A stretch of DNA of 64,000 nt, from the NCBI GenBank assembly GCA_005502925.1, contig SCPD01000016.1:62001-126000 (forward strand), read 5' to 3'. The notes beneath the pieces are model-generated. The model did not search any database and was not told the origin of the DNA. It was given only the letters and a program-made list of their open reading frames with translations. Shown in pieces: positions 16,925 to 26,042 of the stretch. The stretch is from Rhizobiales bacterium Y(2018). Lineage in GTDB: Bacteria > Pseudomonadota > Alphaproteobacteria > Rhizobiales > Aestuariivirgaceae. The first letter of the stretch is position 1. Each line of letters opens with the position of its first letter. Position numbers and translations under genes: made by a program.

Positions 16925-18151
16925 TTACTCGACGAGCTTCACCAATTCCGCCGCCGGAATGGCCTTCATGCCGTGAGCCGTGCAGTCCTTGCTGATATTG
17001 GCGTTGCCCGACCATTCGACAGTCAGCCCCACGACCTGCGTACAGCCATCGGTGCCGGAGAAATTGCCCAGAAACTGGATGGGTTGGCTGGCGAAGTAAA
17101 TGGCGCCGGTCAACTTGGAAATTGCGGTTCCGTTGAAGGTATTTTTGGTCGACCCGTTGTCGGATCTGTCGCCAAAGAAAAGCAGTCCCGAATAAGTGCC
17201 GGTCGTCGCGGCGCTCAAGTCCACTGTGGCGTTACCGTTGATACTCACACGGGCGCCGTCGGTCAGATAGAACATCACGCCTGAGCCGGATATGTTCGCA
17301 TTGGCGTTGATCTTCAGGTCGCCGCCGGAGACCACATACACGCCGGGATTCAGCACCTTGGTACCGCTCAGCGTCATCCCGCCGCAATAGGTGCCGGCAT
17401 CCAGCGTCGAACCACTCACATTGGCGCAAGTGCCGGAAACCGTCGGGAGTTCCACTTCGGCATACGGATCACCCACTGCCGGCACCCCAACCTGAGCGGA
17501 CTTGCACTCGTCCAAAACAGTGCCGCTTCCCAGGCTCGCGCCGCCGACCGAATAGATGCAACTGGTCTCGAGCTTGCCGCTTCCCTGAACCGTCACGGCG
17601 TCGTCAGCGAGCGAATTCGCCATGACACTGCATCCCAGGAACCTACTGGTCGAACTGCCGGAAAACAGAGCCGCCTTTGAGGCAGACTTGTGCAAAGCCA
17701 GAATGCAGGCGCTTCCGGCGTCCTCATAAGCCGCAACCGCGCGCGCCCTAACGACGACCGGAGTCTTGAGGAACAATGACGAAAAGAAGCGCGGGGCGTT
17801 CTCCTGCAGCAGGACTTCGACCGCCTTCGAATTCATGTGCGTCCCCGATTGCGGCGGCGAACTCAGCTCCGCCGTACCGACCGACGATGAAAAGCCGTTG
17901 GCCTGTGCGACAGCCGTCGCGGCCTCAATCATGGTGGCTCGGTTCGAACCGGCACGTTTCTCGAGCGCCCCCGCATAGGCGGCCGCGTCAGCCGCGGCCT
18001 GCAGCCGCAGATCCCTGTAATACCAATAGGAAGTCTCGACTCCCAGAGAAGCTCCCGCCACCACGACCGGCATGGAGAGCGCAACGACAACCGCAGTGCT
18101 ACCAAACTCGTTACGGATGAAAGCTTTAAGGCGCTCGGATAACCTAGCCAT
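16925..18151 (-). CDS. TadG-like protein with an extracytoplasmic beta-repeat domain
   Basis: 408 residues. The N-terminal helix (STAVVVALSMPVVVAGASLG) followed by YRDLRLQAAADAAAYAGA is the TadG/Flp-assembly signature. The C-terminal 230 residues are rich in G, S, N and T and read like stacked beta-strands (GVYVVSGGDLKINANANISG; GARVSINGNATVDLSAATTG), suggesting a beta-helix-type surface domain with several cysteines. It leads the three-gene unit. The missing Tad secretion machinery makes an orphan or trans-acting role likely. Confidence 0.8.
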   Translation of the reverse strand: MARLSERLKAFIRNEFGSTAVVVALSMPVVVAGASLGVETSYWYYRDLRLQAAADAAAYAGALEKRAGSNRATMIEAATAVAQANGFSSSVGTAELSSPPQSGTHMNSKAVEVLLQENAPRFFSSLFLKTPVVVRARAVAAYEDAGSACILALHKSASKAALFSGSSTSRFLGCSVMANSLADDAVTVQGSGKLETSCIYSVGGASLGSGTVLDECKSAQVGVPAVGDPYAEVELPTVSGTCANVSGSTLDAGTYCGGMTLSGTKVLNPGVYVVSGGDLKINANANISGSGVMFYLTDGARVSINGNATVDLSAATTGTYSGLLFFGDRSDNGSTKNTFNGTAISKLTGAIYFASQPIQFLGNFSGTDGCTQVVGLTVEWSGNANISKDCTAHGMKAIPAAELVKLVE

Positions 18152-18208
18152 TTGCCGTCATAAATCTCTTCAGGGTAGATTCGGGCAAAACTGACAGGGA
18201 TACATAAA

Positions 18209-18223
18209 TGCGACCTTGTCGCA
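18209..18223 (-). terminator. Hairpin at the end of the ABC transporter operon
   Basis: TGCGAC (18209-18214) and GTCGCA (18218-18223) pair around CTT. On the reverse strand the hairpin is followed by TTTAT. It lies about 80 bp past the end of the ABC permease gene and before the tadG-like gene, so it probably separates the two units. The T-run is short. Confidence 0.45.
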
Positions 18224-18300
18224 GTATCTAAAACTCTAACGATTCAGGGCACCAGACCAGAATTCGCTGGGGATATCGCGAGTATCGTTAAAGCGACAGC

Positions 18301-19194
18301 TCAGGCGGCCACCGGAGCCGCCTCGCCCGCCGCCAGCTCGCCGCGTTCGGCGAGCTTGGCGCGTTCGGCGATCCTGGCGCTGCGGCGCTCTTCCCGCCGC
18401 TTCACGACTTCATAGGCAATGGCGCCAAAAAGCGAGAGGCCGATGATGATGACGGCGAGCGCCGACAGAGCCGGTGTCGTGCCCTGCCTGACTTCGCCCG
18501 CCAGCACCGTCACCAGGGTCTTGTCGGCGAGGATGGCGAAGGTCGTCGTGTTATAGTTCTCGAAGGACGACAGGAAGGCGATGACCGCTGCCGATACCAG
18601 CGCCGGCCTGAGGAAAGGCAGCAAGATGTGCCAGAAGACCTGCGGATAGCTGGCGCCGAGATCGAGGGCCGCCTCCTCCTGGGCGCGGTCGAAGCGCTGC
18701 AGCCGGGCCATGATGATCAGGAGGCAGTAGGCCGAAATGAAGCTCGCCTGGCCGAAGATCGACAGCATGATGCCCTTGTAGAACAGGCCGCGCGTGCCGG
18801 TCATTTCGGAGAAATCGCGCCAGAAGATCACCGTCGAGATGCCGATGATGACGCCGGGAGTGAGCACCGGCGACACCGTCACCAGATAATAGAGCGAACG
18901 GGCGCGATGATAGATCTGGTTCATCACGATCGCGGCGGCGAGCCCGACCGGCACCGACACGCAGATGACGCCGATGCCGATAATGATCGAGTTCACCAGG
19001 CCGTCCATCATGGCGCGGTGATTCCACAATTTGACGAACCAGTTGAGCGTGAAACCCTCGAAGGGATAGGCGCTCGGATAGCTCGGCGTATTGAAGGCGG
19101 TGATGCTCATCACCATGAGCGGGCCGAAGAGATAGGCGAAGAACAGCACGACATAAAAGCCGATCATCACCTTGATGATGCTCTGGGAGCTCAT
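18301..19194 (-). CDS. ABC transporter permease (PotC-like, spermidine/putrescine type)
   Basis: 297 residues with six membrane helices. The EAA loop EEAALDLGASYPQVFWHILLP is characteristic of this importer class. ATG 19194 overlaps the stop of the PotB-like permease in an ATGA, which fixes the start. It is the last gene of the SBP-ATPase-PotB-PotC order. The C terminus is unusually charged and Ala-rich (RREERRSARIAERAK). Substrates of this subfamily include polyamines, GABA-type amines and opine-like compounds. Confidence 0.88.
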   Translation of the reverse strand: MSSQSIIKVMIGFYVVLFFAYLFGPLMVMSITAFNTPSYPSAYPFEGFTLNWFVKLWNHRAMMDGLVNSIIIGIGVICVSVPVGLAAAIVMNQIYHRARSLYYLVTVSPVLTPGVIIGISTVIFWRDFSEMTGTRGLFYKGIMLSIFGQASFISAYCLLIIMARLQRFDRAQEEAALDLGASYPQVFWHILLPFLRPALVSAAVIAFLSSFENYNTTTFAILADKTLVTVLAGEVRQGTTPALSALAVIIIGLSLFGAIAYEVVKRREERRSARIAERAKLAERGELAAGEAAPVAA

Positions 19195-20192
19195 CTTATC
19201 GTCTCCCCGAGGCTGACCTTGAAGACACGCAGCATCAGCATCACCAGCGCGATACAGCCGGCAAGCAGCAGGAAGGCGTAAGCCGCCCCTCGTGGCCAGT
19301 TGAAGGCCTGGAAGAAGAAGTCGTAGACGATGGACGTGAACCACAAGGTCTTGGGTCCGCCGAGGAATTGCGGTGCGGCGAGCGAGCCGGCCGACAGCAT
19401 GAAGACCATGGTGCAGCCCGACGCGATGCCGGGCTTGGCATAGGGAATGACCACATCCTTGTGGATGCGCCACCAGGGCGCACCCAAGTCACGCGCCGCT
19501 TCGATCTGGTTCTTATCGAGACTCTCGACCGCATTGTAGAGCGGGAACATCATGACCAGCAGATAGGCGTAGGACAGGCCGACATAGAGGCCGACATTGT
19601 TGCCGAGAAAATCGACCGGCGCGTCGGTCAGGCCCAGCCCCATGAGCACCTGGTTGATCAAACCTTTACTGGCGAGGAGAAGGCGCAAGGAGAAGGCGCG
19701 CAAAATTTCGTTCACCCAGTAGGGCACGATCAGCGCCAGCATGAGAAGGCGGACCTTCTGCACGCTGCCGGCCTGCGCCATGTAATAAGCGAGCGGATAG
19801 CAGATCGCGAAATTGAGCACCGTCACCGCGGCGGAAGCGGCGAGCGAGAAGAAGAAGGCCCAGAGATGGGTGGTGTTGACCTCACCATCGGTCGGCTGGA
19901 TGAAGAAGGAGCGATATTGCTCGAGGGTCAGAATGTCCTTGGGGCCACCGCGCTCGGCGGCGACGAGCTTCGGATGAAAGCTCTCCTGCACCATGTAGAG
20001 ATAGGGCAAGACGACGAGAAAAAGCGTCCAGAAGGCCACCAGCGCGATGAAGGCGATGCCGAGCACGGTGCCGTTGCGGTCGAAGAAACCGCGATGCGTC
20101 GGGTCATGCGCCACACGCCTCTCGAAATGCGCCATCACCATGAAGACGGCGATGACGAAAACCGGAATCAGATAGACGAACAGCCTACTCAC
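19191..20192 (-). CDS. ABC transporter permease (PotB-like)
   Basis: 333 residues. The start GTG 20192 (VSRLFVYLIPVFVIAV) overlaps the ATPase gene end by 8 bp. The protein has an extra N-terminal segment of about 60 residues before the permease core and the EAA loop EAARDLGAPWWRIHKDVVIP. It ends in an ATGA overlap with the PotC-like gene. With that partner it forms the transmembrane heterodimer of the importer. Confidence 0.88.
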   Translation of the reverse strand: MSRLFVYLIPVFVIAVFMVMAHFERRVAHDPTHRGFFDRNGTVLGIAFIALVAFWTLFLVVLPYLYMVQESFHPKLVAAERGGPKDILTLEQYRSFFIQPTDGEVNTTHLWAFFFSLAASAAVTVLNFAICYPLAYYMAQAGSVQKVRLLMLALIVPYWVNEILRAFSLRLLLASKGLINQVLMGLGLTDAPVDFLGNNVGLYVGLSYAYLLVMMFPLYNAVESLDKNQIEAARDLGAPWWRIHKDVVIPYAKPGIASGCTMVFMLSAGSLAAPQFLGGPKTLWFTSIVYDFFFQAFNWPRGAAYAFLLLAGCIALVMLMLRVFKVSLGETIR

Positions 20193-21270
20193 GGGCCAAC
20201 TTCCCCTCCGGCAGCACGAGCCCGAGATCCGGATTGTACGTGACCGAGGCGGTGCTTCCCTGCTCAGGAATCTCCACGCGCTCAAGGCGGCCGACCGTCA
20301 AGGTGATGTCCTTCTTATCGGCCCCTTTGAGGAAGATGTGGCTCGCATTGCCCTCGAAAGCGACATTGAGCACCGTCGAGGTCACGGTCGCGTCCTTGGG
20401 ACCTTCACCGACCCTGAGCGCTTCAGGTCTGACGAAAAGTATCGCCTTGTCGCCTTCCTTGACGCCGTTGGGATTGCGGCCGCGCAGCAGGCCGAAGGGC
20501 GTCTCGACGACCGCGCCCGTCCTGTCGGCCTTGGCGACGCGTCCGGCAAAGGGATTGTTCTCGCCCACGAAGGAGGCGACGAAGGATGTCCTGGGCTCGT
20601 CATAGACGGCTTTGCCGTCCCCCACCTGCTCGATCACGCCATTGTTCATGACCGCAATGCGGTCCGACATGGTCAGCGCCTCGCCCTGGTCGTGGGTGAT
20701 ATAGATGAAGGTGATGCCGACGCGCTGCTGGATGGCGCGCAATTCGTTGCGCATATGCTGGCGCAGCTTGAGATCGAGCGCCGATAAGGGCTCGTCGAGC
20801 AAGAGCACCTGGGGCTCGACGGCAAGTGCGCGCGCAATGGCGACACGTTGTTTCTGGCCGCCCGACAATTCGCTCACCAATTTGTCGCCCTGCCCCGGCA
20901 ATGCGATGAGATGGAGCAGTTCGTCGGCGCGCTTGCGGCGGTCCGCCTTGTTCATGCCGCGCACGCGCAGGCCATAGGTGATGTTCTCAGCCACCGTCAT
21001 CAGCGGGAAGAGCGCCAGATTCTGGAAGATCAGCGCGGTCGGGCGCTTGTTGGCGCCGATGCCGATCATGTCCTTACCGGCAATGCGCACCGCACCTTCG
21101 GACGGGTCGAGGAAACCAGAGACGGTCCTGAGGATCGTCGTCTTGCCGCAGCCCGAAGGCCCCAGAAAGGAGAAGAACTCGCCGCCCGCAATCTTGAGCG
21201 ACGCCTCCTTTACGGCGGTAAATTGACCAAATCTGACGGTAACGCGATCAAGTTCGACGTCGGCACTCAT
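20185..21270 (-). CDS. ABC transporter ATP-binding protein (PotA-like)
   Basis: 361 residues: Walker A GPSGCGKTT (about 37), signature [15 protein letters not shown], Walker B LLLDEPLSALD, switch His in ITHDQGEA, and a C-terminal TOBE domain (about 280-355) typical of PotA/FbpC-type ATPases. It energises the two downstream permeases. The gene is separated from its binding-protein gene by 327 bp carrying a terminator and palindromes, so it may be expressed at lower level than the binding protein. Confidence 0.9.
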   Translation of the reverse strand: MSADVELDRVTVRFGQFTAVKEASLKIAGGEFFSFLGPSGCGKTTILRTVSGFLDPSEGAVRIAGKDMIGIGANKRPTALIFQNLALFPLMTVAENITYGLRVRGMNKADRRKRADELLHLIALPGQGDKLVSELSGGQKQRVAIARALAVEPQVLLLDEPLSALDLKLRQHMRNELRAIQQRVGITFIYITHDQGEALTMSDRIAVMNNGVIEQVGDGKAVYDEPRTSFVASFVGENNPFAGRVAKADRTGAVVETPFGLLRGRNPNGVKEGDKAILFVRPEALRVGEGPKDATVTSTVLNVAFEGNASHIFLKGADKKDITLTVGRLERVEIPEQGSTASVTYNPDLGLVLPEGKLARE

Positions 21271-21401
21271 CCCCTGCCCTTATTCCCTGCAAGCCCTACC
21301 CGGATGCTTCTTTGCGAAGTCTATCTTGGCGCCAGTAAAAACCGTTCCGGCGCGACGGTCCAGAACAATTCGTCGTCTGGACCATCGGATCGCACCCGAT
21401 T

Positions 21402-21452
21402 GGCGCGGGATGCGAAAAAGTGGATACTGGTTTTTCGCAAGAATCCCGCGCC
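21402..21452. repeat. Palindromic intergenic element (RIME/REP-like), part 1
   Basis: GGCGCGGGAT and ATCCCGCGCC form the outer arms, with GCGAAAAA and TTTTTCGC inside, around gtggatactgg. The core resembles the GAAAAGTGGATACCGG-type repeat I recall as scattered through rhizobial genomes. It lies between the binding-protein and ATPase genes of the transporter. Confidence 0.6.
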
Positions 21453-21466
21453 AACATATAAGAATC

Positions 21467-21515
21467 GATCACGTTTTATGAGTTTGGATTGATTCAATCC
21501 AAACTCATCGTGATC
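21467..21515. repeat. Near-perfect 49-bp palindrome, part 2 of the intergenic element
   Basis: ATGAGTTTGGATTGA (21478-21492) and its exact reverse complement (21494-21508) pair with a one-base centre. Outer arms GATCACG/CGTGATC extend the hairpin, with four extra T on the left. It lies 14 bp from part 1. The tandem layout suggests one mosaic element, which may also act as an mRNA stabiliser or attenuator. Confidence 0.65.
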
Positions 21516-21540
21516 TATGTGAGTTTTTCTAACTTGATAC

Positions 21541-21572
21541 AAAACCGGCCCCGACGCAGTCGACGGGGCCGG
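21541..21572 (-). terminator. Intrinsic terminator after the substrate-binding protein gene
   Basis: A 9-bp GC stem, CCGGCCCCG (21545-21553) with CGGGGCCGG (21564-21572), is followed by TTTT on the reverse strand, 25 bp past the gene end. It would end most transcripts after the abundant binding protein and let partial read-through into the ATPase and permease genes. Confidence 0.75.
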
Positions 21573-21597
21573 CATTGCAGTGACTATCGAAGGCCGA

Positions 21598-22767
21598 TCA
21601 GGCGGCCTTGAACTTGTCCGCATACTGGCTGCGGATCTCGGCATACCAGGTCGGCTCCACCGGCCACGGCCAGAGGTTCTTGAGCGCATCGCCCGGGAAG
21701 GCTTCCTGGAAGATCTTCTTGGCGGCATCCGACAACTTGGCGTCGGCGCCGGTGATCACCGGATTGTAGCCCGAGCCTTCCGCCAGCTTGGCCGAGTAAT
21801 CCGGCGTCTGCAGGAAGTTGATGAACTCATAGGCCTGGTCGATATTCTTGGCCGACTTCATCAGCGACAGGCCATCGACCCACGCAATGGCGCCTTCCTT
21901 CGGCGCCGTGTAGTTGACCGGCTTGCCTTCCTTCTTCAGCGAGATCGGCGGGCCGTCCCAGGTGAGGCCGATCCACACGTCGTTCTCCATCAGGCCCGAC
22001 TTGGTGTTGTCGGCCGAATCCCAGAACTGCTTGACGAAGGCCTTGTTCTCGATGGCGAAGGCGAGGATCGGATCCCACAGCTTCTTGAAGCTGTCGACAT
22101 CCTTATAGCCATCACGCATGCGGTTGGACGGCATCTTGCCCGAGGCATCCCACCACAGGCCGATGCTGAGCAGATAGGAGTGCGGACGGCCCTGGACATG
22201 GCCCTTGACGCCTTCATCCCACAGCGAGCCGTAGGAGATCTGCGCCGGGTCGCCCTTCCAGAGGTCAGTGCGATAGGAGATCGCTTCCGAACCCCAGACA
22301 TGCGGTACCCAGTAAAGGCCGCCTTCCCATTCCCACAGCTCTTTCGCGCTGCCGAGCATGGAGGGAATGATATTGCCGATATTCTTCAGCTTGTTCGCGT
22401 CATAGGGCGTCAGAACCGCAAGGTCCTTATATTGCGGGGCGCGGTTCATCGTCGGCTGGCAGAGGTCGAAGCCTTCGCCGCCAGTCGCCTGAAGCTTGTT
22501 GATCTGCTCTTCATTCTGCGAGAACGGCGTGGTGTTGACTTTAATGCCGGTCGCCTTCTCGAATTCAGGGATCACCGGATCGGGGAATTCGTCCGACCAG
22601 TTGAGGATGCTGAGCTCACCCGACGAAGACCAGGCATGCTTGAGATAAAGGGGGCTGGTCAGTCCGACCGCTCCCACGGCAAGGCTTGCCTTGAGCAAGC
22701 CGCGGCGGCTCATCTGTGCGGCACGCACGAGATCCAAAGTCGCCTTTTGGGGATCGTATTTCGTCAT
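21598..22767 (-). CDS. Extracellular substrate-binding protein (PotD/PotF-like) with Tat signal
   Basis: 389 residues. ATG 22767 is preceded by GGAGGAAGC. The N terminus has a twin-arginine signal (MSRRGLLKASLAVGAVGLTS, about residues 18-37), so it is exported folded. The mature part begins GELSILNWSDEFPDPVIPEFEKATG, the typical start of spermidine/putrescine-type binding proteins. It is the first gene of the ABC importer unit and probably defines its specificity for a polyamine or related cation. Confidence 0.88.
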   Translation of the reverse strand: MTKYDPQKATLDLVRAAQMSRRGLLKASLAVGAVGLTSPLYLKHAWSSSGELSILNWSDEFPDPVIPEFEKATGIKVNTTPFSQNEEQINKLQATGGEGFDLCQPTMNRAPQYKDLAVLTPYDANKLKNIGNIIPSMLGSAKELWEWEGGLYWVPHVWGSEAISYRTDLWKGDPAQISYGSLWDEGVKGHVQGRPHSYLLSIGLWWDASGKMPSNRMRDGYKDVDSFKKLWDPILAFAIENKAFVKQFWDSADNTKSGLMENDVWIGLTWDGPPISLKKEGKPVNYTAPKEGAIAWVDGLSLMKSAKNIDQAYEFINFLQTPDYSAKLAEGSGYNPVITGADAKLSDAAKKIFQEAFPGDALKNLWPWPVEPTWYAEIRSQYADKFKAA

Positions 22768-22938
22768 CTGCTTCCTCCGAGGAGCCGCAGGACCATTCCC
22801 GCGGCCCGGTTTAACGCCCATCATTATTGGCCGGCAGGTCCGGCTTCTTCCTTGATTTCAGCGTAGTATGACGGCCCGATGACTATCGGGCAATGGGGTA
22901 CGAAAGCCTGGCTCCATGCCAACCATGGCGCTGGCTCC

Positions 22939-23706
22939 TCAGCTCATGCTTCGCGCCCTGAGCACCCCGTGACGCCATTTGGAGAGCGGCAATGTCGCCA
23001 CATAAAGGACGGCGATCACCAGGAGTGTCGCCCATGGCCAATAAAGCAGGCCGAAAGCGGCAAGGCCGACCAGCGCCACCGGCGGCAGAAGCATGAGGCG
23101 CGACGCTTTGCGGCCCAATGACTTGCCCGAAAAGGTCGGCCAGGTGCTGATCATCAGGAACGCCACGGCGGACGTGACGAAGAGCGCCACCAGTGAAGCC
23201 TGTCCATTGTCGAGGAGCCCTGCGAATTCGGCCAGCATCGGGCTCAGCGCCAGGAAAGCGCCACCCGGTGCCGGGACGCCGGTGAAATAATTCGCTGTCC
23301 AGGCCGGGGCCGACGCGTCATGCGCCATCACATTGAAACGGGCGAGCCTGAGTGCGCAGCAGGTGCCGAGCGCCAGACAGGGCAGCCATCCTGCCATACC
23401 GAACTGGCCGAGCCCCCAGTTGTAAAGAATGAATGCCGGCGCAGCGCCGAAGCACACCACATCGGCGAGCGAGTCGAGCTCGGCGCCGAAACGCGAAGTG
23501 GTGCCGGTGAGGCGCGCGATGCGGCCGTCACAGGCGTCAAAAAGCGCGGCGAGGATGACCGACAGCACGGCGAGCTCAGGCCGCCCCTCAGCGGCGAGCA
23601 GCAGCGCGGTCATGCCGGCACATAAAGCGGCGGCGGTGAAGAGATTGGGCAGGATGAAGCGGAGATCGTGCTCGCTCTTGCCAATTTTACGGGAGAGAAC
23701 TCTCAT
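22939..23706 (-). CDS. pssA: CDP-diacylglycerol--serine O-phosphatidyltransferase
   Basis: 255 residues with about seven hydrophobic segments. The CDP-alcohol phosphatidyltransferase motif DGRIARLTGTTSRFGAELDS (D-G-x2-A-R-x8-G-x3-D-x3-D) is complete from residue 60. LPNLFTAAALCAGMTALL at the N terminus is typical of bacterial PssA. The product phosphatidylserine is the precursor of phosphatidylethanolamine. The start codon overlaps the stop of the upstream phosphotransferase gene as ATGA, implying coupled translation. Confidence 0.85.
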   Translation of the reverse strand: MRVLSRKIGKSEHDLRFILPNLFTAAALCAGMTALLLAAEGRPELAVLSVILAALFDACDGRIARLTGTTSRFGAELDSLADVVCFGAAPAFILYNWGLGQFGMAGWLPCLALGTCCALRLARFNVMAHDASAPAWTANYFTGVPAPGGAFLALSPMLAEFAGLLDNGQASLVALFVTSAVAFLMISTWPTFSGKSLGRKASRLMLLPPVALVGLAAFGLLYWPWATLLVIAVLYVATLPLSKWRHGVLRARSMS

Positions 23707-25418
23707 TGGCTGACACTCGCGGCAACGGCGGGTGTGCGCGGACGCAACGCCATGGCCTCGGGCTCACGATAGTCTTTGGTGAGGTCGATCGGATGCCAGA
23801 GCACGTCTTTGGAGAACATGCCGAAGATGTCGCCGCTCGAAAACGCCGGATCACCCTTGGGTGCGGTGAACAGCGACTCGTTGTAATATTGCGCGATGTC
23901 GTTGCGGCGATAGCCCATCATTTCCAAGATTCCCGGTGCGATGGTGAAATGGCTGGCGCGCAGATAACCCGCCTTGGCGCCCGCTTCGAACTCCTGGCGC
24001 AGCGTCGGATCGCTGGCGAATGTGAGCAGTGGCACCAGCCCCTCGCGCGGATTGGCATTTTCGATGGTGCAGTGTGTGAGCTTGCCCTCGGCGATCGCCT
24101 GGCCATGGTCGGACGTATAGACCACCGCCAGATTGCTGAGGTCGACTTCCTTGAAGAAGCGCACAAAGAACTGATCGACCGACCAGGCGATCGAGTTGCG
24201 GTAGGACGCCATGCGATGGGCCTTGTCCTCGAACGAGGCTTCGGTCCCGTCTTCGGTCATGGTCGGACCGAAAATCGCCCGGTCCTTGGGATAGGTCGCG
24301 TCATAGGGGAAATGCGCGCCATTCTTGTTGGCATAGAGGAACACCGGCTGGTCGCCCCTGGTCTCCTCGGCGATGATCTTGATGAGCTCGAAATCGGCCT
24401 GCTCGGGCGGCACGTTGTTCAGCGACACGTAGCGATCGATGTTGCGCGCCTCGTTGACGGTCATGAAATTGGTGAGCCGGCTCGGGTCCTTGACGACGGC
24501 GCCCTGGGCATCGACGAAGATGGTGCGGTAACCCGCCTTCTTGGCATAGCTCCAGATGAACGGGCTCTCATTGATGCTGACGGTGAGATCATCGCGCCGG
24601 GCGCCGCTGCGCAGGATGACATTCGAGTAATGGCTGCAATTGCCGCCCGAGGCCGCAGGACCGAAATCGACGAAATTCGCTTTGAGCCCCGGCAGGTCCG
24701 GCGTGAAGGAGTTGCCGGCGGTGAAATCGAGATAGTCGGCGCGTACGCTTTCATCGACGAGTAAGATGATGCTCTTCACCCGCTTCCGCGGATCGGGCGT
24801 CCAGGCGACCTCGCCACGGGCATGACCGCCCTGGGTGGCGACCTTGGTCGCGGCGACCGCGGCGACGGAAAGCGGGGCGAATTGCCGGGGCAACGCCTGA
24901 TAACCGCCGCCCGACTTCAGAAGCACGATGCCGGCGATGGCGGCGAAGGGCAGGATTGGCAGGAGCGCCAGCCGGCCGGTCCAGGCCTTGGCGCGCGCCG
25001 ACGACAAGGGGGCGGAGAAGCCCATGGCCACAAGCCCGGCTACGAAGACGAGGCCGGCCGTGTGCAGAAGCTGAATGCCGTAGAAATCCGCCGCCCGGCC
25101 TGCTTCATGGCGGGCGTTCCACAACGAGACAAAGTCGAAAACGGAGAAATCCGACCCGCTAATGGCATAATAGGCGGCGGCAAAAGCAGCGGTCGCCGAG
25201 AGGACCAGCGCCCATCCGAGCCGCCAGGGCCAGCGCTGCTGGAAGGCGGCGGCGAAGATCGCCACGACGGCGATGAGCCAGATGCCGATGAAACCAACGA
25301 GCGTGTCGTAGCGGGTCTGGCCCCAAAGGAGTTGGATACGTCCGAGAAAGCCCACATTGGTGAAGATGATAAACGCTGAAACCAGGGCCAGTTTGAGCCA
25401 CAGCCGGTAATTGCGCAT
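23703..25418 (-). CDS. Membrane phosphoethanolamine-transferase-like (sulfatase superfamily) protein
   Basis: 571 residues: five N-terminal membrane helices (about 1-175), then a periplasmic sulfatase/alkaline-phosphatase domain. Its motifs are IILLVDESVRADYL (metal ligands), GNCSHYSNVILRSG (likely Ser or Cys nucleophile region), KNGAHFPYDATYP and VVYTSDHGQ. The layout matches EptA-type lipid A phosphoethanolamine transferases and related headgroup transferases. ATG 25418 has GGAGGAAA upstream. The overlap with pssA links it to the supply of phosphatidylethanolamine, the usual donor. The acceptor is unknown. Confidence 0.8.
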   Translation of the reverse strand: MRNYRLWLKLALVSAFIIFTNVGFLGRIQLLWGQTRYDTLVGFIGIWLIAVVAIFAAAFQQRWPWRLGWALVLSATAAFAAAYYAISGSDFSVFDFVSLWNARHEAGRAADFYGIQLLHTAGLVFVAGLVAMGFSAPLSSARAKAWTGRLALLPILPFAAIAGIVLLKSGGGYQALPRQFAPLSVAAVAATKVATQGGHARGEVAWTPDPRKRVKSIILLVDESVRADYLDFTAGNSFTPDLPGLKANFVDFGPAASGGNCSHYSNVILRSGARRDDLTVSINESPFIWSYAKKAGYRTIFVDAQGAVVKDPSRLTNFMTVNEARNIDRYVSLNNVPPEQADFELIKIIAEETRGDQPVFLYANKNGAHFPYDATYPKDRAIFGPTMTEDGTEASFEDKAHRMASYRNSIAWSVDQFFVRFFKEVDLSNLAVVYTSDHGQAIAEGKLTHCTIENANPREGLVPLLTFASDPTLRQEFEAGAKAGYLRASHFTIAPGILEMMGYRRNDIAQYYNESLFTAPKGDPAFSSGDIFGMFSKDVLWHPIDLTKDYREPEAMALRPRTPAVAASVSQ

Positions 25419-25565
25419 TATAGTTTCCTCCCGTCCGGCGTGCCAGATGACGGCCGGACAACAGTTTTGAGACAGTTGGATGACGGCATAGCAAAGAAGG
25501 GGCCACCTGCCCTTTCCGCCATGCTAGGGAAGTGAAGAACGCGTTAAGGACGAGGACAGTCGAGA

Positions 25566-26042
25566 GTGCAAATAGGCGTTGATGATCTTGCCGCGACAGC
25601 CACGAGGCTGTTGCAGAATCACGGCGAGACGGAGTTCGCGCAAGACATCGGCTGGGCCTGTGCCTGGCTCGAAGCCTGCTCCTATCCAGGCCTTACCCTC
25701 CTCTTCGAGGCGCTCGATACGACACCTTCGGAGGCTCGCCACCCAACCCTCGAGCCCGACGTGCTCGGCCTCGATCTCCAGAACATTTCCTGTGTCTTCC
25801 TGGCGCCCCGGATCGACCGGCTGGTGACCGAGCGCGGCCGCCTGTTCCTGCGCAAAGTGCGGCACGGGCTCTATCTGGTTCCCTTCTCGGTCAGGGCCAA
25901 TATCGGCATCGGTTGCCCGGTCGACCCCTCCTTCGCGCTGGGCGGCGAGCGGAGCAAGAATCCTTACGAAGAGAAGCTGGCCCTTGCGCGCCAGAGCGGC
26001 ATCGCCGTGGACGAAGCGCTTTGGGCCCGAGTGACCGGCTGA
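25566..26042 (+). CDS. Conserved hypothetical protein, possibly DUF3726-like
   Basis: 158 residues, GTG start at 25566. The N-terminal helical part DDLAATATRLLQNHG ... DIGWACAWLEACSYPGLTLL resembles the helical opening of DUF3726 proteins. A beta-rich middle (SCVFLAPRIDRLVTERGRLF) and a C-terminal helix follow. No membrane helix, signal or catalytic motif is evident. It is divergent from the phosphotransferase gene and has no functional partner nearby. The family assignment is tentative. Confidence 0.55.
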   Translation: MQIGVDDLAATATRLLQNHGETEFAQDIGWACAWLEACSYPGLTLLFEALDTTPSEARHPTLEPDVLGLDLQNISCVFLAPRIDRLVTERGRLFLRKVRHGLYLVPFSVRANIGIGCPVDPSFALGGERSKNPYEEKLALARQSGIAVDEALWARVTG

